Source of the DNA: an uncultured Lachnospiraceae bacterium
GTDB lineage: Bacteria; Bacillota; Clostridia; Lachnospirales; Lachnospiraceae
DNA: 46,003 nt
Direction of reading: 5' to 3'
Assembly (NCBI GenBank): GCA_947173945.1
Contig: CAMWGV010000017.1
Coordinates: forward strand, 1-46,003
Made by a program: the position numbers and the translations under genes. The notes under the pieces are model-generated. The model was not told the DNA's origin, did no database searches, and was given only the letters and a program-made list of their open reading frames with translations. This document shows, in pieces, positions 1-6,957 of the stretch. Each line of letters begins with the position of its first letter. Position 1 is the stretch's first letter.

Positions 1-1
1 G

Positions 2-2134
2 GAATGCACAAACTTGACAAGTATAAAAATTCCGTCAGGCGTAACGAGTATAGGGTGGGGTGCATTTGAAGGTTGTAGAAGTTTGACGAATATAGAAATC
101 CCAGAGAGTGTAACGAGCATAGAGGCTTATGCATTTGATGGTTGTGCGTTGCAGTTTGCAATATATGGAGAGGAAGGCTCCTTTGCCCAAGAGTATGCAA
201 TAGAAAATAATATAAAATTTGTTGCAGGGGTTACATTTGAAGAAGGGAAAACAGAAGAATACGAATATATTGGATTTAGCGATGGAAGTCTGTATATTAC
301 AAAATATATAGGAAGTGCAGAAGAGGTAATTATACCAAGTGCGATAGAAGGAAAGACAGTAACTGTTATCGCGAATTTTGCATTTGCGGGATGTGATAGC
401 CTGATGACAATAGAAATTCCGTCAGGCGTAACGAGTATAGGGCGGGGTGCATTTTGTTATTGCACAGGCTTGACAAGTATAAAAATTCCGTCAAGCGTAA
501 CGAGTATAGGGGATTCTGCATTTAAGGAATGCAAAGGCTTGACAAGTATAAAAATTCCGTCAGGTGTAACGAGTATAGAGGATTATGCATTTCATTATTG
601 TAGTAGCTTAACAAGTATAGAAATCCCAGAAAGTGTAACGAGTATAGGGCAGGGCGCATTTTGTTATTGCACAGGCTTGACAAGTATAGAAATCCCAGAG
701 AGTGTAACGAGTATAGGGGATTCTGCATTTCATCGTTGTAGTTTGACAAGTATAAAAATTCCGTCAGGTGTAATGAGTATAGAGGATTATGCATTTGAAG
801 GTTGCACTAGCTTAACAAGTATAGAAATCCCAGAGAGTGTAACGAGCATAGGGACTTATGCATTTGATGGTTGTGCATTGCAGTTTGCAATATATGGAGA
901 GGAAAGTTCTTTTGCCCAAGAGTATGCAATAGAAAATAATATAAAATTTGTTGCAGGGGTTGCATTTGAAGAAGGGAAAACAGAAGAATACAAATATATT
1001 GGATTTAGCGATGGAAGCCTGTATATTACAAAATATATAGGAAGTGCAGAAGAGGTAATTATACCAAGTGCGATAGAAGGAAAGACAGTAACTGTTATCG
1101 CGAATTTTGCATTTGCGGGATGTGATAGCCTGATGACAATAGAAATTCCGTCAGGCGTAACGAGTATAGGGAGGGATGCATTTTATGGTTGTAGAAGCTT
1201 AACAAGTATAGAAATACCAAAGAGTGTAACGAGTATAGGAACTTCTGCATTTTATGGTTGTGCATCGCAGTTTACAATATATGGAGAGGAAGGTTCCTTT
1301 GCCCAACAGTATGCAAGTCAAAACAATAAAAAATTTGTTGTCGGAAGTATGCCTGAACAACCAACAACCGAAGAACCAACAACTGAAAAGCCAACAACCG
1401 AGAAACCGGGAACAACTGTGAGCACTCCTCTTGTTGGAGAGTCATTTAAAGATACAAAGTCAAAAGGACAGTACAAGGTTACGAGTAAGCAGGCAGTTTC
1501 CTACATAAAGACAACTGCAACATCAGGAAAGGTAACAATACCTGCAACTGTAACTTTTAAAGGTAAAACATTCAAGGTAACAGCGATAAACAAGGGAGCA
1601 TTTAAGGACAAGACAGGTATTACAGCGATTACTCTTGGTAAGAACATCACATCAATCGGAAACGAAGCCTTTAGCGGATGTAAAAAGCTTAAGAAGGTAA
1701 CACTGAATGCTAATCTTACAAAGATAGGTGACAAGGCATTTTATAACTGTAAGGCACTTACTGAGATAAAGCTTGGTAGTAAAGTCACGACTATTGGCAA
1801 GTCAGCATTTGCAGGCTGTACCAAGCTGAAAAAGGTAACTCTTGATGCCAAGCTTACAACAATAGGAGATACAGCATTTAACAAGTGTACAGCATTGACA
1901 AGTATCACAATTCCTAAGAACGTGAAGAAGATAGGCAAGCAGGCGTTCTATGGATGTAAGAAGCTAAAGAGTATAACGATAAGTACAACAAAGCTTAAAA
2001 GTTCTAATGTTGGCTCAAATGCATTCAAAGGAATATATTCTAAGGCAACCATAAAGGTGCCTAAGAGTAAAAAAGTAGCATACAAGAAGCTTATAAAGAG
2101 TAAGGGAGCTGGTAAGAATATAAAGTATAAATAA
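2..2134 (+). CDS. BspA-like leucine-rich repeat surface protein (5' end missing)
   Basis: This is the C-terminal 710 residues of a protein made of LRR_5 (BspA/TpLRR) repeats. The reading frame is open from base 2, and the first visible residues (ECTNLTSIKIP) are already inside a repeat, so the start lies before the window. Repeats of about 23 residues follow the pattern LTSIxIPxxVTSIGxxAFxxC. A block including the non-LRR stretch YIGFSDGSLYITKYIG occurs twice, 729 bp apart. A Thr/Pro/Glu linker (PTTEEPTTEKPTTEKP) separates these from a lysine-rich C-terminal LRR block (KLKKVTLNANLTKIG type) that ends in a basic tail. No sortase motif is visible. Such proteins are usually secreted and bind host or matrix molecules; the role here is inferred from the family only. 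A terminator follows. Confidence 0.9.
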   Translation, partial: ECTNLTSIKIPSGVTSIGWGAFEGCRSLTNIEIPESVTSIEAYAFDGCALQFAIYGEEGSFAQEYAIENNIKFVAGVTFEEGKTEEYEYIGFSDGSLYITKYIGSAEEVIIPSAIEGKTVTVIANFAFAGCDSLMTIEIPSGVTSIGRGAFCYCTGLTSIKIPSSVTSIGDSAFKECKGLTSIKIPSGVTSIEDYAFHYCSSLTSIEIPESVTSIGQGAFCYCTGLTSIEIPESVTSIGDSAFHRCSLTSIKIPSGVMSIEDYAFEGCTSLTSIEIPESVTSIGTYAFDGCALQFAIYGEESSFAQEYAIENNIKFVAGVAFEEGKTEEYKYIGFSDGSLYITKYIGSAEEVIIPSAIEGKTVTVIANFAFAGCDSLMTIEIPSGVTSIGRDAFYGCRSLTSIEIPKSVTSIGTSAFYGCASQFTIYGEEGSFAQQYASQNNKKFVVGSMPEQPTTEEPTTEKPTTEKPGTTVSTPLVGESFKDTKSKGQYKVTSKQAVSYIKTTATSGKVTIPATVTFKGKTFKVTAINKGAFKDKTGITAITLGKNITSIGNEAFSGCKKLKKVTLNANLTKIGDKAFYNCKALTEIKLGSKVTTIGKSAFAGCTKLKKVTLDAKLTTIGDTAFNKCTALTSITIPKNVKKIGKQAFYGCKKLKSITISTTKLKSSNVGSNAFKGIYSKATIKVPKSKKVAYKKLIKSKGAGKNIKYK
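92..1172 (+). repeat. Long in-frame direct repeat inside the LRR gene
   Basis: About 350 bp at 92-443 recur at 821-1172, exactly 729 bp (243 codons) later, with very few differences. The repeated unit encodes LRRs plus the non-LRR linker YIGFSDGSLYITKYIG. Near-identity at DNA level points to recent duplication or gene conversion, and the pair is a likely site of recombinational length change. Confidence 0.9.
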
Positions 2135-2185
2135 GGCTATTTAAAGATATCTATTAAAATCGTAAGATTTCATTGCTATAATAAA

Positions 2186-2233
2186 AAACAATAGGCGGCT
2201 ACGAACTTAGGAGAATGTAGCCGCCTGTTATTT
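2186..2233 (+). terminator. Rho-independent terminator after the LRR gene
   Basis: A 10-bp perfect stem (AGGCGGCTAC at 2193-2202 with GTAGCCGCCT at 2217-2226) has an A-rich upstream side and is followed by GTTATTT. Confidence 0.8.
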
Positions 2234-2300
2234 GAAGCAAATAAAAATTTTAGATTTTATCAATATCCTCTTTTCAGCTCCCTAGGGAGACACCTTAAAA

Positions 2301-2520
2301 TTATTTATAAGTGTTTCTGTAATTATATTGTATGAGAACCCATTTTTTTTTTAGAAATGAAATCATAGTAGTAATTGATTTGGCAATACCTTTAGTCTGC
2401 CTCTTCTCATAACCAATCTCCATAAGTGTTTTTCGTGAAGTTCAGTATCATATTCATCTATACCCATAGCGATAACCTCCCGTTTGTTTTTTCTCAAAAA
2501 ATCAGCAAGTATGTTTTCCT
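2301..2520 (-). pseudogene. C-terminal remnant of a Rpn / PD-(D/E)XK nuclease-transposase family protein
   Basis: Reading the minus strand from about 2520 gives ENILADFLRKNKREVIAMG followed by IDEYDTELHEK. Then, after a one-base frame change in an A-run near 2442, the frame continues as TLMEIGYEKRQTKGIAKSI to a TAA at 2301-2303. The combination KNKxEVxxM, EYDxELHEKxLxEIGYE and a GIAKSI tail resembles the C-terminus of Rpn-type recombination-promoting nucleases, which are abundant in Lachnospiraceae. The N-terminal catalytic part is not readable upstream (2521-2670), so this is a decayed fragment. Restoring one A in the run would rejoin the two frames. The family assignment comes from pattern memory and is moderately certain. 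Confidence 0.5.
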
Positions 2521-2671
2521 TGATATATTTTCATTTTCTCCTTTATGTGTGGCAGGAAGAAGTGAAATGGATAGCAATTAATCCTTTCCCCTTCGGTTCA
2601 GACAATATCCAAAACAATCCTTTTGTTGCCAATATTTGTTGTGAAATAAAGCATTGAAGTAACTTGTTTTG

Positions 2672-2872
2672 TTAGACTTGAATTACAGCACAGATGCGCC
2701 CTTTTCTTTGAATATCTGAAATTATACTTCTGGCAATAAGAAATGCTACAAATACAAATTTTCCTATATTCCACGCAACACTCTCGTTCAAATCAGTAAT
2801 TATTGCAAGATAAAAAACAACAAACAGAAGAAATAAAACAACAAATATCCTTTTAAATATTTTCTTTATCAT
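2672..2872 (-). CDS. Small membrane protein, unknown
   Basis: This 66-residue ORF starts MIKKIFKRIFVVLFLLFVV and has two hydrophobic segments (about residues 5-25 and 36-52), with positively charged residues at the N-terminus and near the C-terminus. The upstream GGGA lies only about 3 nt from the ATG, which is a weak ribosome binding site. It sits in a region of broken genes. I do not recognise a family, and it may be a real small membrane peptide or a chance ORF. Confidence 0.35.
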   Translation of the reverse strand: MIKKIFKRIFVVLFLLFVVFYLAIITDLNESVAWNIGKFVFVAFLIARSIISDIQRKGRICAVIQV

Positions 2873-2915
2873 TTTCCCGTCTTGTTTCTTTAAAGGAAAA
2901 ACTTCGACTATTTAA

Positions 2916-2944
2916 TTGATAGTTGGACAATGTTTTGATATTAT
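2916..2944 (+). promoter_or_regulatory. Sigma-A promoter for the small-peptide locus
   Basis: TTGATA (2916-2921), a 17-nt spacer, then TATTAT (2939-2944). Transcription would start around 2950-2952, exactly where the 11-nt inverted repeat AATGATGGCGG begins. Confidence 0.5.
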
Positions 2945-2950
2945 AAAAAT

Positions 2951-3226
2951 AATGATGGCGGACTTACATCCGAAAGGAGTGAGTTTATGGACGCTATCAT
3001 TGGATTAGTTGTTAGTTTTTTGGGATATATGTGCTATGATATTGATTTCTGCACTTTGTTTACATGTGTTAGTATTGCACTTTCCCTTTACGACTACATC
3101 AATGATGAAGCTGCCAATCGGTAGATAAGGTACTTAAGAGAATCCATTGTCCCCGTAATGGACAAAATACTTGTGATAAATTACTTTAGATATCCTCAAT
3201 GTAGCCTGTCAACTGCCGCCATCATT
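2951..3226. repeat. 11-bp inverted repeat bounding the small-peptide locus
   Basis: AATGATGGCGG at 2951-2961 and its perfect complement CCGCCATCATT at 3216-3226 enclose the 45-residue ORF. A TATAAT on the minus strand (3230-3235) lies just outside the right copy. An antisense transcript starting there would therefore begin with the same sequence as the sense transcript. The minus-strand -35 box is poor. Confidence 0.6.
2987..3124 (+). CDS. 45-residue hydrophobic peptide, candidate type I toxin-like
   Basis: The ORF encodes MDAIIGLVVSFLGYMCYDID and continues through a second hydrophobic stretch to a polar end DYINDEAANR. An AAAGGAG ribosome binding site sits 6 nt before the ATG. The first 15-20 residues form a membrane segment beginning with an acidic residue, a build seen in small toxic peptides of Firmicutes. 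The locus is bounded by an 11-bp inverted repeat (2951-2961 and 3216-3226) whose left copy coincides with the predicted transcript start. Long-range 5'-3' pairing of this kind occurs in type I toxin mRNAs. No family is firmly recognised, and the toxin role is an inference from architecture. Confidence 0.5.
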   Translation: MDAIIGLVVSFLGYMCYDIDFCTLFTCVSIALSLYDYINDEAANR

Positions 3227-3332
3227 TGTATTATATTAACGGCGAATATAAAAAAAATCAATCGCAAATATCGACATCAAAATTCGACATTTAATTATCT
3301 TAGTATTTGTTTTTCAATGTACTGTGTTAAAA

Positions 3333-3540
3333 TCCTCCTTGAAAGGAGGTGTATTCCCCTGAAAGACTTCAATGGTTTTAGAGAGTATATGAAAATTAAT
3401 GGTTTTGACATTCTTGATGAAATCAGTCAAAAACTGACAAATTTATTGACGAAAATAAAGTTGACGATATAATGAAAGTCGATAACACATATACTCAAAT
3501 AGCAATTTTGAAAATATTAGAAGATACCATAACTGGTTAA
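3333..3540 (+). pseudogene. Small hypothetical protein, start-codon and frameshift damaged
   Basis: A perfect AGGAGG (3344-3349) is followed 9 nt later by CTG (3359-3361) instead of ATG. The frame then reads KDFNGFREYMKINGFDIL and DEISQK. After an A-run near 3431 it changes to an adjacent frame giving FIDENKVDDIMKVDNTYTQI and AILKILEDTITG, ending at the TAA 3538-3540. Inserting one A rejoins the halves into one 60-residue protein. The original frame stops at 3470-3472. It resembles short uncharacterised Lachnospiraceae proteins of the (N/D)F..FREYM type. The ribosome binding site is part of a CCTCCTT/AAGGAGG hairpin (3333-3349). Confidence 0.5.
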
Positions 3541-3550
3541 ACTACAAGAG

Positions 3551-3748
3551 CTAATTCCTTTCTGCATTTCTATACCTCCTATAGTTAGCTGCCTTTTTTA
3601 CTTTTTCAATATCTTTGCGAGCTTTAAATGCATTCGCATTTAATAAAAGTACAGCTCTGTCCTCTTTCGGGAGAATAAGTGTTGAAGCAGACTCCTTGAT
3701 TTTTTCTTACTCATCTTTTGGTATTGCTATTTCTAATATATCAGGCAT
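3551..3748 (-). pseudogene. Small hypothetical protein with an in-frame stop
   Basis: On the minus strand, AAAGGAGG is followed 7 nt later by ATG at 3748. The frame reads MPDILEIAIPKDE, a TAA at codon 14, then EKIKESASTLILPKEDRAV and a helical lysine/arginine-rich tail ending in NYRRYRNAERN before TAG (3551-3553). The continuity of a plausible 65-residue sequence on both sides of the stop argues for a single nonsense mutation. Family not recognised; the charged C-terminus and short length would suit a small regulatory protein, but this is a guess. Confidence 0.5.
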
Positions 3749-3805
3749 ATCAAAAACCTCCTTTCTGTGATATAATGTCCTTAAAAATACTAAGGGGAAA
3801 ACATT

Positions 3806-4126
3806 ATGTTATTAAAAATTGAAAGAAAAATACTTTATAAGTTATCAAAACAGCCACACGAAAATTAAATCAGTATTGGAAAATTCAAAAAATACTCTGG
3901 CATTGATATTTTTAATGCAATAAAAAGCCTTAAAGACAAAGGGTATCTCGACTTTGCCGATGCAAGTATTGATTATAAAACTTTTACTTATTCATTATCC
4001 ACAAAAGGCAGATATTATAAAGAATATCTTTTTAAGTTATTTATAAGCGATATTGTAATACCTATAATTGTATCCATTATTACTACATTAATTACTTTGT
4101 GTATAACATCATGTATATCAATATAG
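3806..4126 (+). pseudogene. Winged-helix-like protein with C-terminal membrane anchor, in-frame stop
   Basis: The frame begins MLLKIERKILYKLSKQPHEN, meets TAA at codon 21, and continues ISIGKFKKYSGIDIFNAIKS, LKDKGYLDFADASIDYKTFT, YSLSTKGRYYKEYLFKL and a C-terminal hydrophobic segment to TAG (4124-4126). The order (helix, helix, 'LxxKGYL', 'YSLSxKGR', membrane segment) matches small winged-helix proteins with a C-terminal anchor found in mobile-element regions of Clostridia. A GGGG-type ribosome binding site (3792-3796) precedes the ATG. Only the one stop interrupts it, so the lesion is recent or a sequencing error. Confidence 0.5.
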
Positions 4127-4226
4127 TAATAGTGCTTGCCGTTATGCTTATGAATATTTTTACTGCTTTCTTATGATTCATTTTCGCCATTGATTTGGAT
4201 TTTATTGAAAACTCGTTTTCACTCAT
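4092..4226 (-). CDS. Possible 44-residue membrane peptide
   Basis: The minus-strand ORF runs from ATG at 4226 and encodes MSENEFSIKSKSMAKMNHKK followed by one hydrophobic segment (AVKIFISITASTITILIYMM). The ribosome binding site is weak, and the end overlaps the preceding pseudogene on the other strand. It has a sensible topology with a basic N-terminus, but no family is recognised and it could be chance. Confidence 0.25.
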   Translation of the reverse strand: MSENEFSIKSKSMAKMNHKKAVKIFISITASTITILIYMMLYTK

Positions 4227-4607
4227 TTTTATAATTCGCTTCTGTCTTCACTTAATTTTGTAAGAAAAAACATATTATCACATAGAATGAGTATTTCTAC
4301 TCATGAACGTAAGTAGTGTTTTTCTCTTTTGTTGTTATATTTATTTATACAATATAAAGGGAGAATAAATGGAAAAACACAATATTTATGGGAACATTAT
4401 AATAAAAATATTAAAAAAATTAATTAGAACAAAAAAATATATGGTTTGACGAATTTTGATATGACTGAAAAGTGTGAGCTGTCCATGTTGGAATATGATA
4501 GGTTTTATCTATGAAAGAAATATTATAATAATGCTTTAAGAAAATACTGCCATATGCGTGCATAAAATGCAAAGGCTTTGAGGGGAATTATTCAGGAACT
4601 TTGTATC
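4227..4607. other. AT-rich intergenic stretch, no convincing gene
   Basis: It contains a perfect 7-bp hairpin (ATGAGTA 4287-4293 with TACTCAT 4298-4304). It also has a 26-codon ORF at 4369-4449 (MEKHNIYGNIIIKILKKLI...) with a GGGAG ribosome binding site that runs into a stop. Further remnants in several frames (4450-4570) have no family signature. It is probably decayed sequence like the preceding 2 kb. Confidence 0.5.
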
Positions 4608-4636
4608 TTGAATTGTGTTTGTTTAAATGGTATAAT
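4608..4636 (+). promoter_or_regulatory. Sigma-A promoter of pnp
   Basis: TTGAAT (4608-4613), 17-nt spacer, TATAAT (4631-4636). Transcription from about 4643 would give a leader of roughly 110 nt containing the long hairpin at 4661-4719. Confidence 0.7.
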
Positions 4637-4660
4637 TTAGAAGATTGTATTGAAGAAGCG

Positions 4661-4719
4661 CCGAGACAACTGAAAATGTTTTTTTTGTGGGGTAAAAACT
4701 GCATTTTCAGTCGTTTCGG
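4661..4719 (+). promoter_or_regulatory. Long hairpin in the pnp leader
   Basis: The arm 4661-4678 (CCGAGACAACTGAAAATG) pairs with 4702-4719 (CATTTTCAGTCGTTTCGG). This gives 18 positions with one mismatch and one G-U pair, around a 23-nt loop containing a run of nine T. It lies 36 nt before the pnp start codon. In E. coli a comparable leader stem is cut by RNase III and then attacked by PNPase for autoregulation; a similar role here is inference. Confidence 0.75.
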
Positions 4720-4755
4720 AATCTTAATACAAAATAATAATAAGGAGTAAATTTT

Positions 4756-6840
4756 ATGTACAAGAAGTTTGAGATGGAGCTTGCAGGAAGAACTTTGCGT
4801 GTTGATGTAGGCAGAGTTGCAAAGCAGGCAAACGGTGCAGCACTTATGCACTATGGTGACACAGTAGTTTTATCAACTGCTACGGCTTCAGAAAAGCCTA
4901 GAGAAGGTATTGATTTTTTCCCGCTTTCTGTTGAATATGAGGAGAAGCTTTATTCTGTAGGAAAAATCCCTGGAGGTTTTAATAAGAGAGAGGGTAAGGC
5001 AAGTGAAAATGCCATTCTTACATCAAGAGTTATTGATCGTCCTATGAGACCTCTTTTCCCAAAGGATTATAGAAATGATGTTACACTTAACAATCTTGTT
5101 CTTTCTGTTGACCCAGAGTGTTCACCGGAGCTTACTGCAATGCTTGGTTCAGCCATAGCAACTGCTATCTCCGATATTCCTTTTGATGGACCATGTGCAA
5201 CAACTCAGGTTGGCATGATTGACGGAGTTCTGGTATTTAATCCAAATGCAACACAAAATCTTATATCAGACCTTAAGCTGACAGTTGCTTCAACAAGGGA
5301 CAAGGTTATTATGATAGAGGCTGGAGCAAATGAGATTCCAGAGGACAAAATGATAGAAGCTATCTATGCTGCTCATGAAGTAAACCAGAAGGTTATTGCT
5401 TTCATTGACAAGATAGTAGCTGAGTGTGGAAAGACGAAGCATGAATATACAAGCTGTGCAGTTCCGGCAGAGCTGTTTGATGCAATCAAGAGTATTGTAA
5501 CTCCTGAACAGATGGAGGAAGCAGTATTTACTGATGAAAAGCAGGTTAGGGAAGAAAATATCAGACAGATAAAGGACAAGCTTGAGGAAGCATTTGCCGA
5601 TAAGGAAGAATGGCTTGAGGTATTGGATGAGGCTGTTTACCAGTATCAGAAGAAGACAGTAAGAAAGATGATATTAAAGGATCATAAGCGTCCGGATGGA
5701 AGACAGATAACACAGATAAGACCTCTTGCTGCTGAGGTTGATACCATCCCAAGAGTGCATGGTTCTGCGATGTTTACAAGAGGACAGACCCAGATATGTA
5801 ACATTGTAACGCTTGCACCTTTGTCAGAGGCACAGAAGATTGACGGACTTGATGAGAATGTCGTATCAAAGAGATATATGCATCATTATAATTTCCCATC
5901 ATACTCTGTTGGTGAGACAAAGCCTTCAAGGGGACCGGGACGTCGTGAAATAGGACATGGAGCATTGGCAGAGAGAGCATTGATTCCTGTACTGCCAAGC
6001 GAGGAGGAATTCCCATATGCCATTCGTTCAGTGTCAGAGACATTTGAATCAAATGGTTCTACATCAATGGCATCAACATGTTCATCCTGTATGGCACTTA
6101 TGGCAGCAGGTGTTCCAATCAAAAAGATGGTTGCAGGAATATCATGCGGACTTGTGACTGGAGATACGGATGATGAGTATGTTCTCTTAACAGATATACA
6201 GGGACTTGAAGATTTCTTTGGAGATATGGATTTCAAGGTAACCGGTACAACTGAGGGTATCACTGCAATCCAGATGGATATAAAGATTCATGGACTGACA
6301 AGACCTATCGTTGAGGGTGCAATTGAAAGATGTCGTGAGGCAAGGCTTTTCATTATGGATACATGTATGAAGCCGGCAATAAGTGAGCCAAGACCAACAG
6401 TAGGTGAGTTTGCACCAAAGATTATCCAGACAGTTGTAGACCCTGAAAAGATTGGCGAGATTATCGGTCAGAGAGGAAAGACGATTAATTCCATCATAGA
6501 GGAGACTGGCGTAAAGATAGACATTGATGATGAGGGTCGTGTTTCAATTTGTGGTGTTGAGCAGGAGGGAATGGACAAGGCATTAAAGATTATACGTTCC
6601 ATTGTTGACCCTATTGAGGTTGGAAAGACATACGAGGGTAAGGTTGTAAGAATAATGAACTTCGGAGCTTTCGTGGAGCTTTCACCAAACAAGGATGGAC
6701 TCATTCACATTTCAAAGCTTGCTGACCGCAGGGTTGAGAAGGTAGAGGATGTAGTAAATATCGGCGATGAGGTAAGGGTAAAGGTTCTTGATATTGACAG
6801 AATGGGCAAGATAAGCCTTAGCCTTAAGGATGCTGAGTAA
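4756..6840 (+). CDS. pnp: Polyribonucleotide nucleotidyltransferase (PNPase)
   Basis: PNPase degrades RNA 3' to 5' by phosphorolysis and can also add nucleotides; it acts in the cytoplasm as a trimer. The 694-residue length is normal. Two RNase PH-like domains are visible: the first includes RPLFPKDYRNDV near residues 98-109, and the second begins around RPDGRQITQIRPL (residue 313). They are followed by a KH domain with IGQRGKTINSII and a C-terminal S1 domain (YEGKVVRIMNFGAFVEL ... GKISLSLKD). TAAGGAG precedes the ATG by 8 nt. It is a single-gene unit between a strong promoter and a terminator, with a long leader hairpin suggesting post-transcriptional control. The usual upstream rpsO is not visible. 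Confidence 0.98.
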   Translation: MYKKFEMELAGRTLRVDVGRVAKQANGAALMHYGDTVVLSTATASEKPREGIDFFPLSVEYEEKLYSVGKIPGGFNKREGKASENAILTSRVIDRPMRPLFPKDYRNDVTLNNLVLSVDPECSPELTAMLGSAIATAISDIPFDGPCATTQVGMIDGVLVFNPNATQNLISDLKLTVASTRDKVIMIEAGANEIPEDKMIEAIYAAHEVNQKVIAFIDKIVAECGKTKHEYTSCAVPAELFDAIKSIVTPEQMEEAVFTDEKQVREENIRQIKDKLEEAFADKEEWLEVLDEAVYQYQKKTVRKMILKDHKRPDGRQITQIRPLAAEVDTIPRVHGSAMFTRGQTQICNIVTLAPLSEAQKIDGLDENVVSKRYMHHYNFPSYSVGETKPSRGPGRREIGHGALAERALIPVLPSEEEFPYAIRSVSETFESNGSTSMASTCSSCMALMAAGVPIKKMVAGISCGLVTGDTDDEYVLLTDIQGLEDFFGDMDFKVTGTTEGITAIQMDIKIHGLTRPIVEGAIERCREARLFIMDTCMKPAISEPRPTVGEFAPKIIQTVVDPEKIGEIIGQRGKTINSIIEETGVKIDIDDEGRVSICGVEQEGMDKALKIIRSIVDPIEVGKTYEGKVVRIMNFGAFVELSPNKDGLIHISKLADRRVEKVEDVVNIGDEVRVKVLDIDRMGKISLSLKDAE

Positions 6841-6868
6841 AATAATAGAAAATGTAAAAGCTGTAAAT

Positions 6869-6898
6869 GCCCCGTTTACTCTTATGCGGGGCTTTTAC
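6869..6898 (+). terminator. Terminator after pnp
   Basis: GCCCCG (6869-6874) and CGGGGC (6887-6892) form a stem followed by TTTTACT. An outer GTAAAAGC/GCTTTTAC pair (6855-6862 and 6891-6898) offers an alternative extension. Confidence 0.75.
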
Positions 6899-6921
6899 TA
6901 AATATGGATAGTTTATATAAT
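6894..6921 (+). promoter_or_regulatory. Possible promoter of the cellobiose phosphorylase gene
   Basis: TATAAT at 6916-6921 with a weak -35 TTTACT at 6894-6899 (16-nt spacer) overlapping the pnp terminator tail. The -10 is good and the -35 matches four of six. Confidence 0.4.
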
Positions 6922-6957
6922 ATCCGTTTTATAAATTTAAAGTATGGAGGATAAACT

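Noticed and set aside
522-794. Minus-strand 90-codon ORF rich in NPLYSLH repeats
   Set aside because: It is the antisense shadow of the LRR coding repeats.
1-1300. Regular repeats resembling a CRISPR array
   Set aside because: The units are about 69 bp, in frame, and encode leucine-rich repeats; there are no unique spacers.
3143-3162. TCCATT/AATGGA hairpin as terminator of the small-peptide gene
   Set aside because: The stem is weak (6 bp, AT-rich) with no T-run, and it lies inside the inverted repeat that more likely marks the transcript's extent.
3158-3472. 104-codon ORF beginning MDKILVINYF
   Set aside because: Only the last 37 codons look like protein and have their own ribosome binding site. 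The N-terminal part crosses the inverted repeat and an AT-rich spacer.
3551-4126. TAA recoding as an explanation for the two interrupted ORFs
   Set aside because: TAA is used as the normal stop in many intact genes of this window, and no recoding signal is visible.
4369-4449. 26-residue basic peptide ORF with a ribosome binding site
   Set aside because: Very short, followed by sequence that looks decayed in all frames, and with no clear promoter; kept only as a remark in the intergenic entry.
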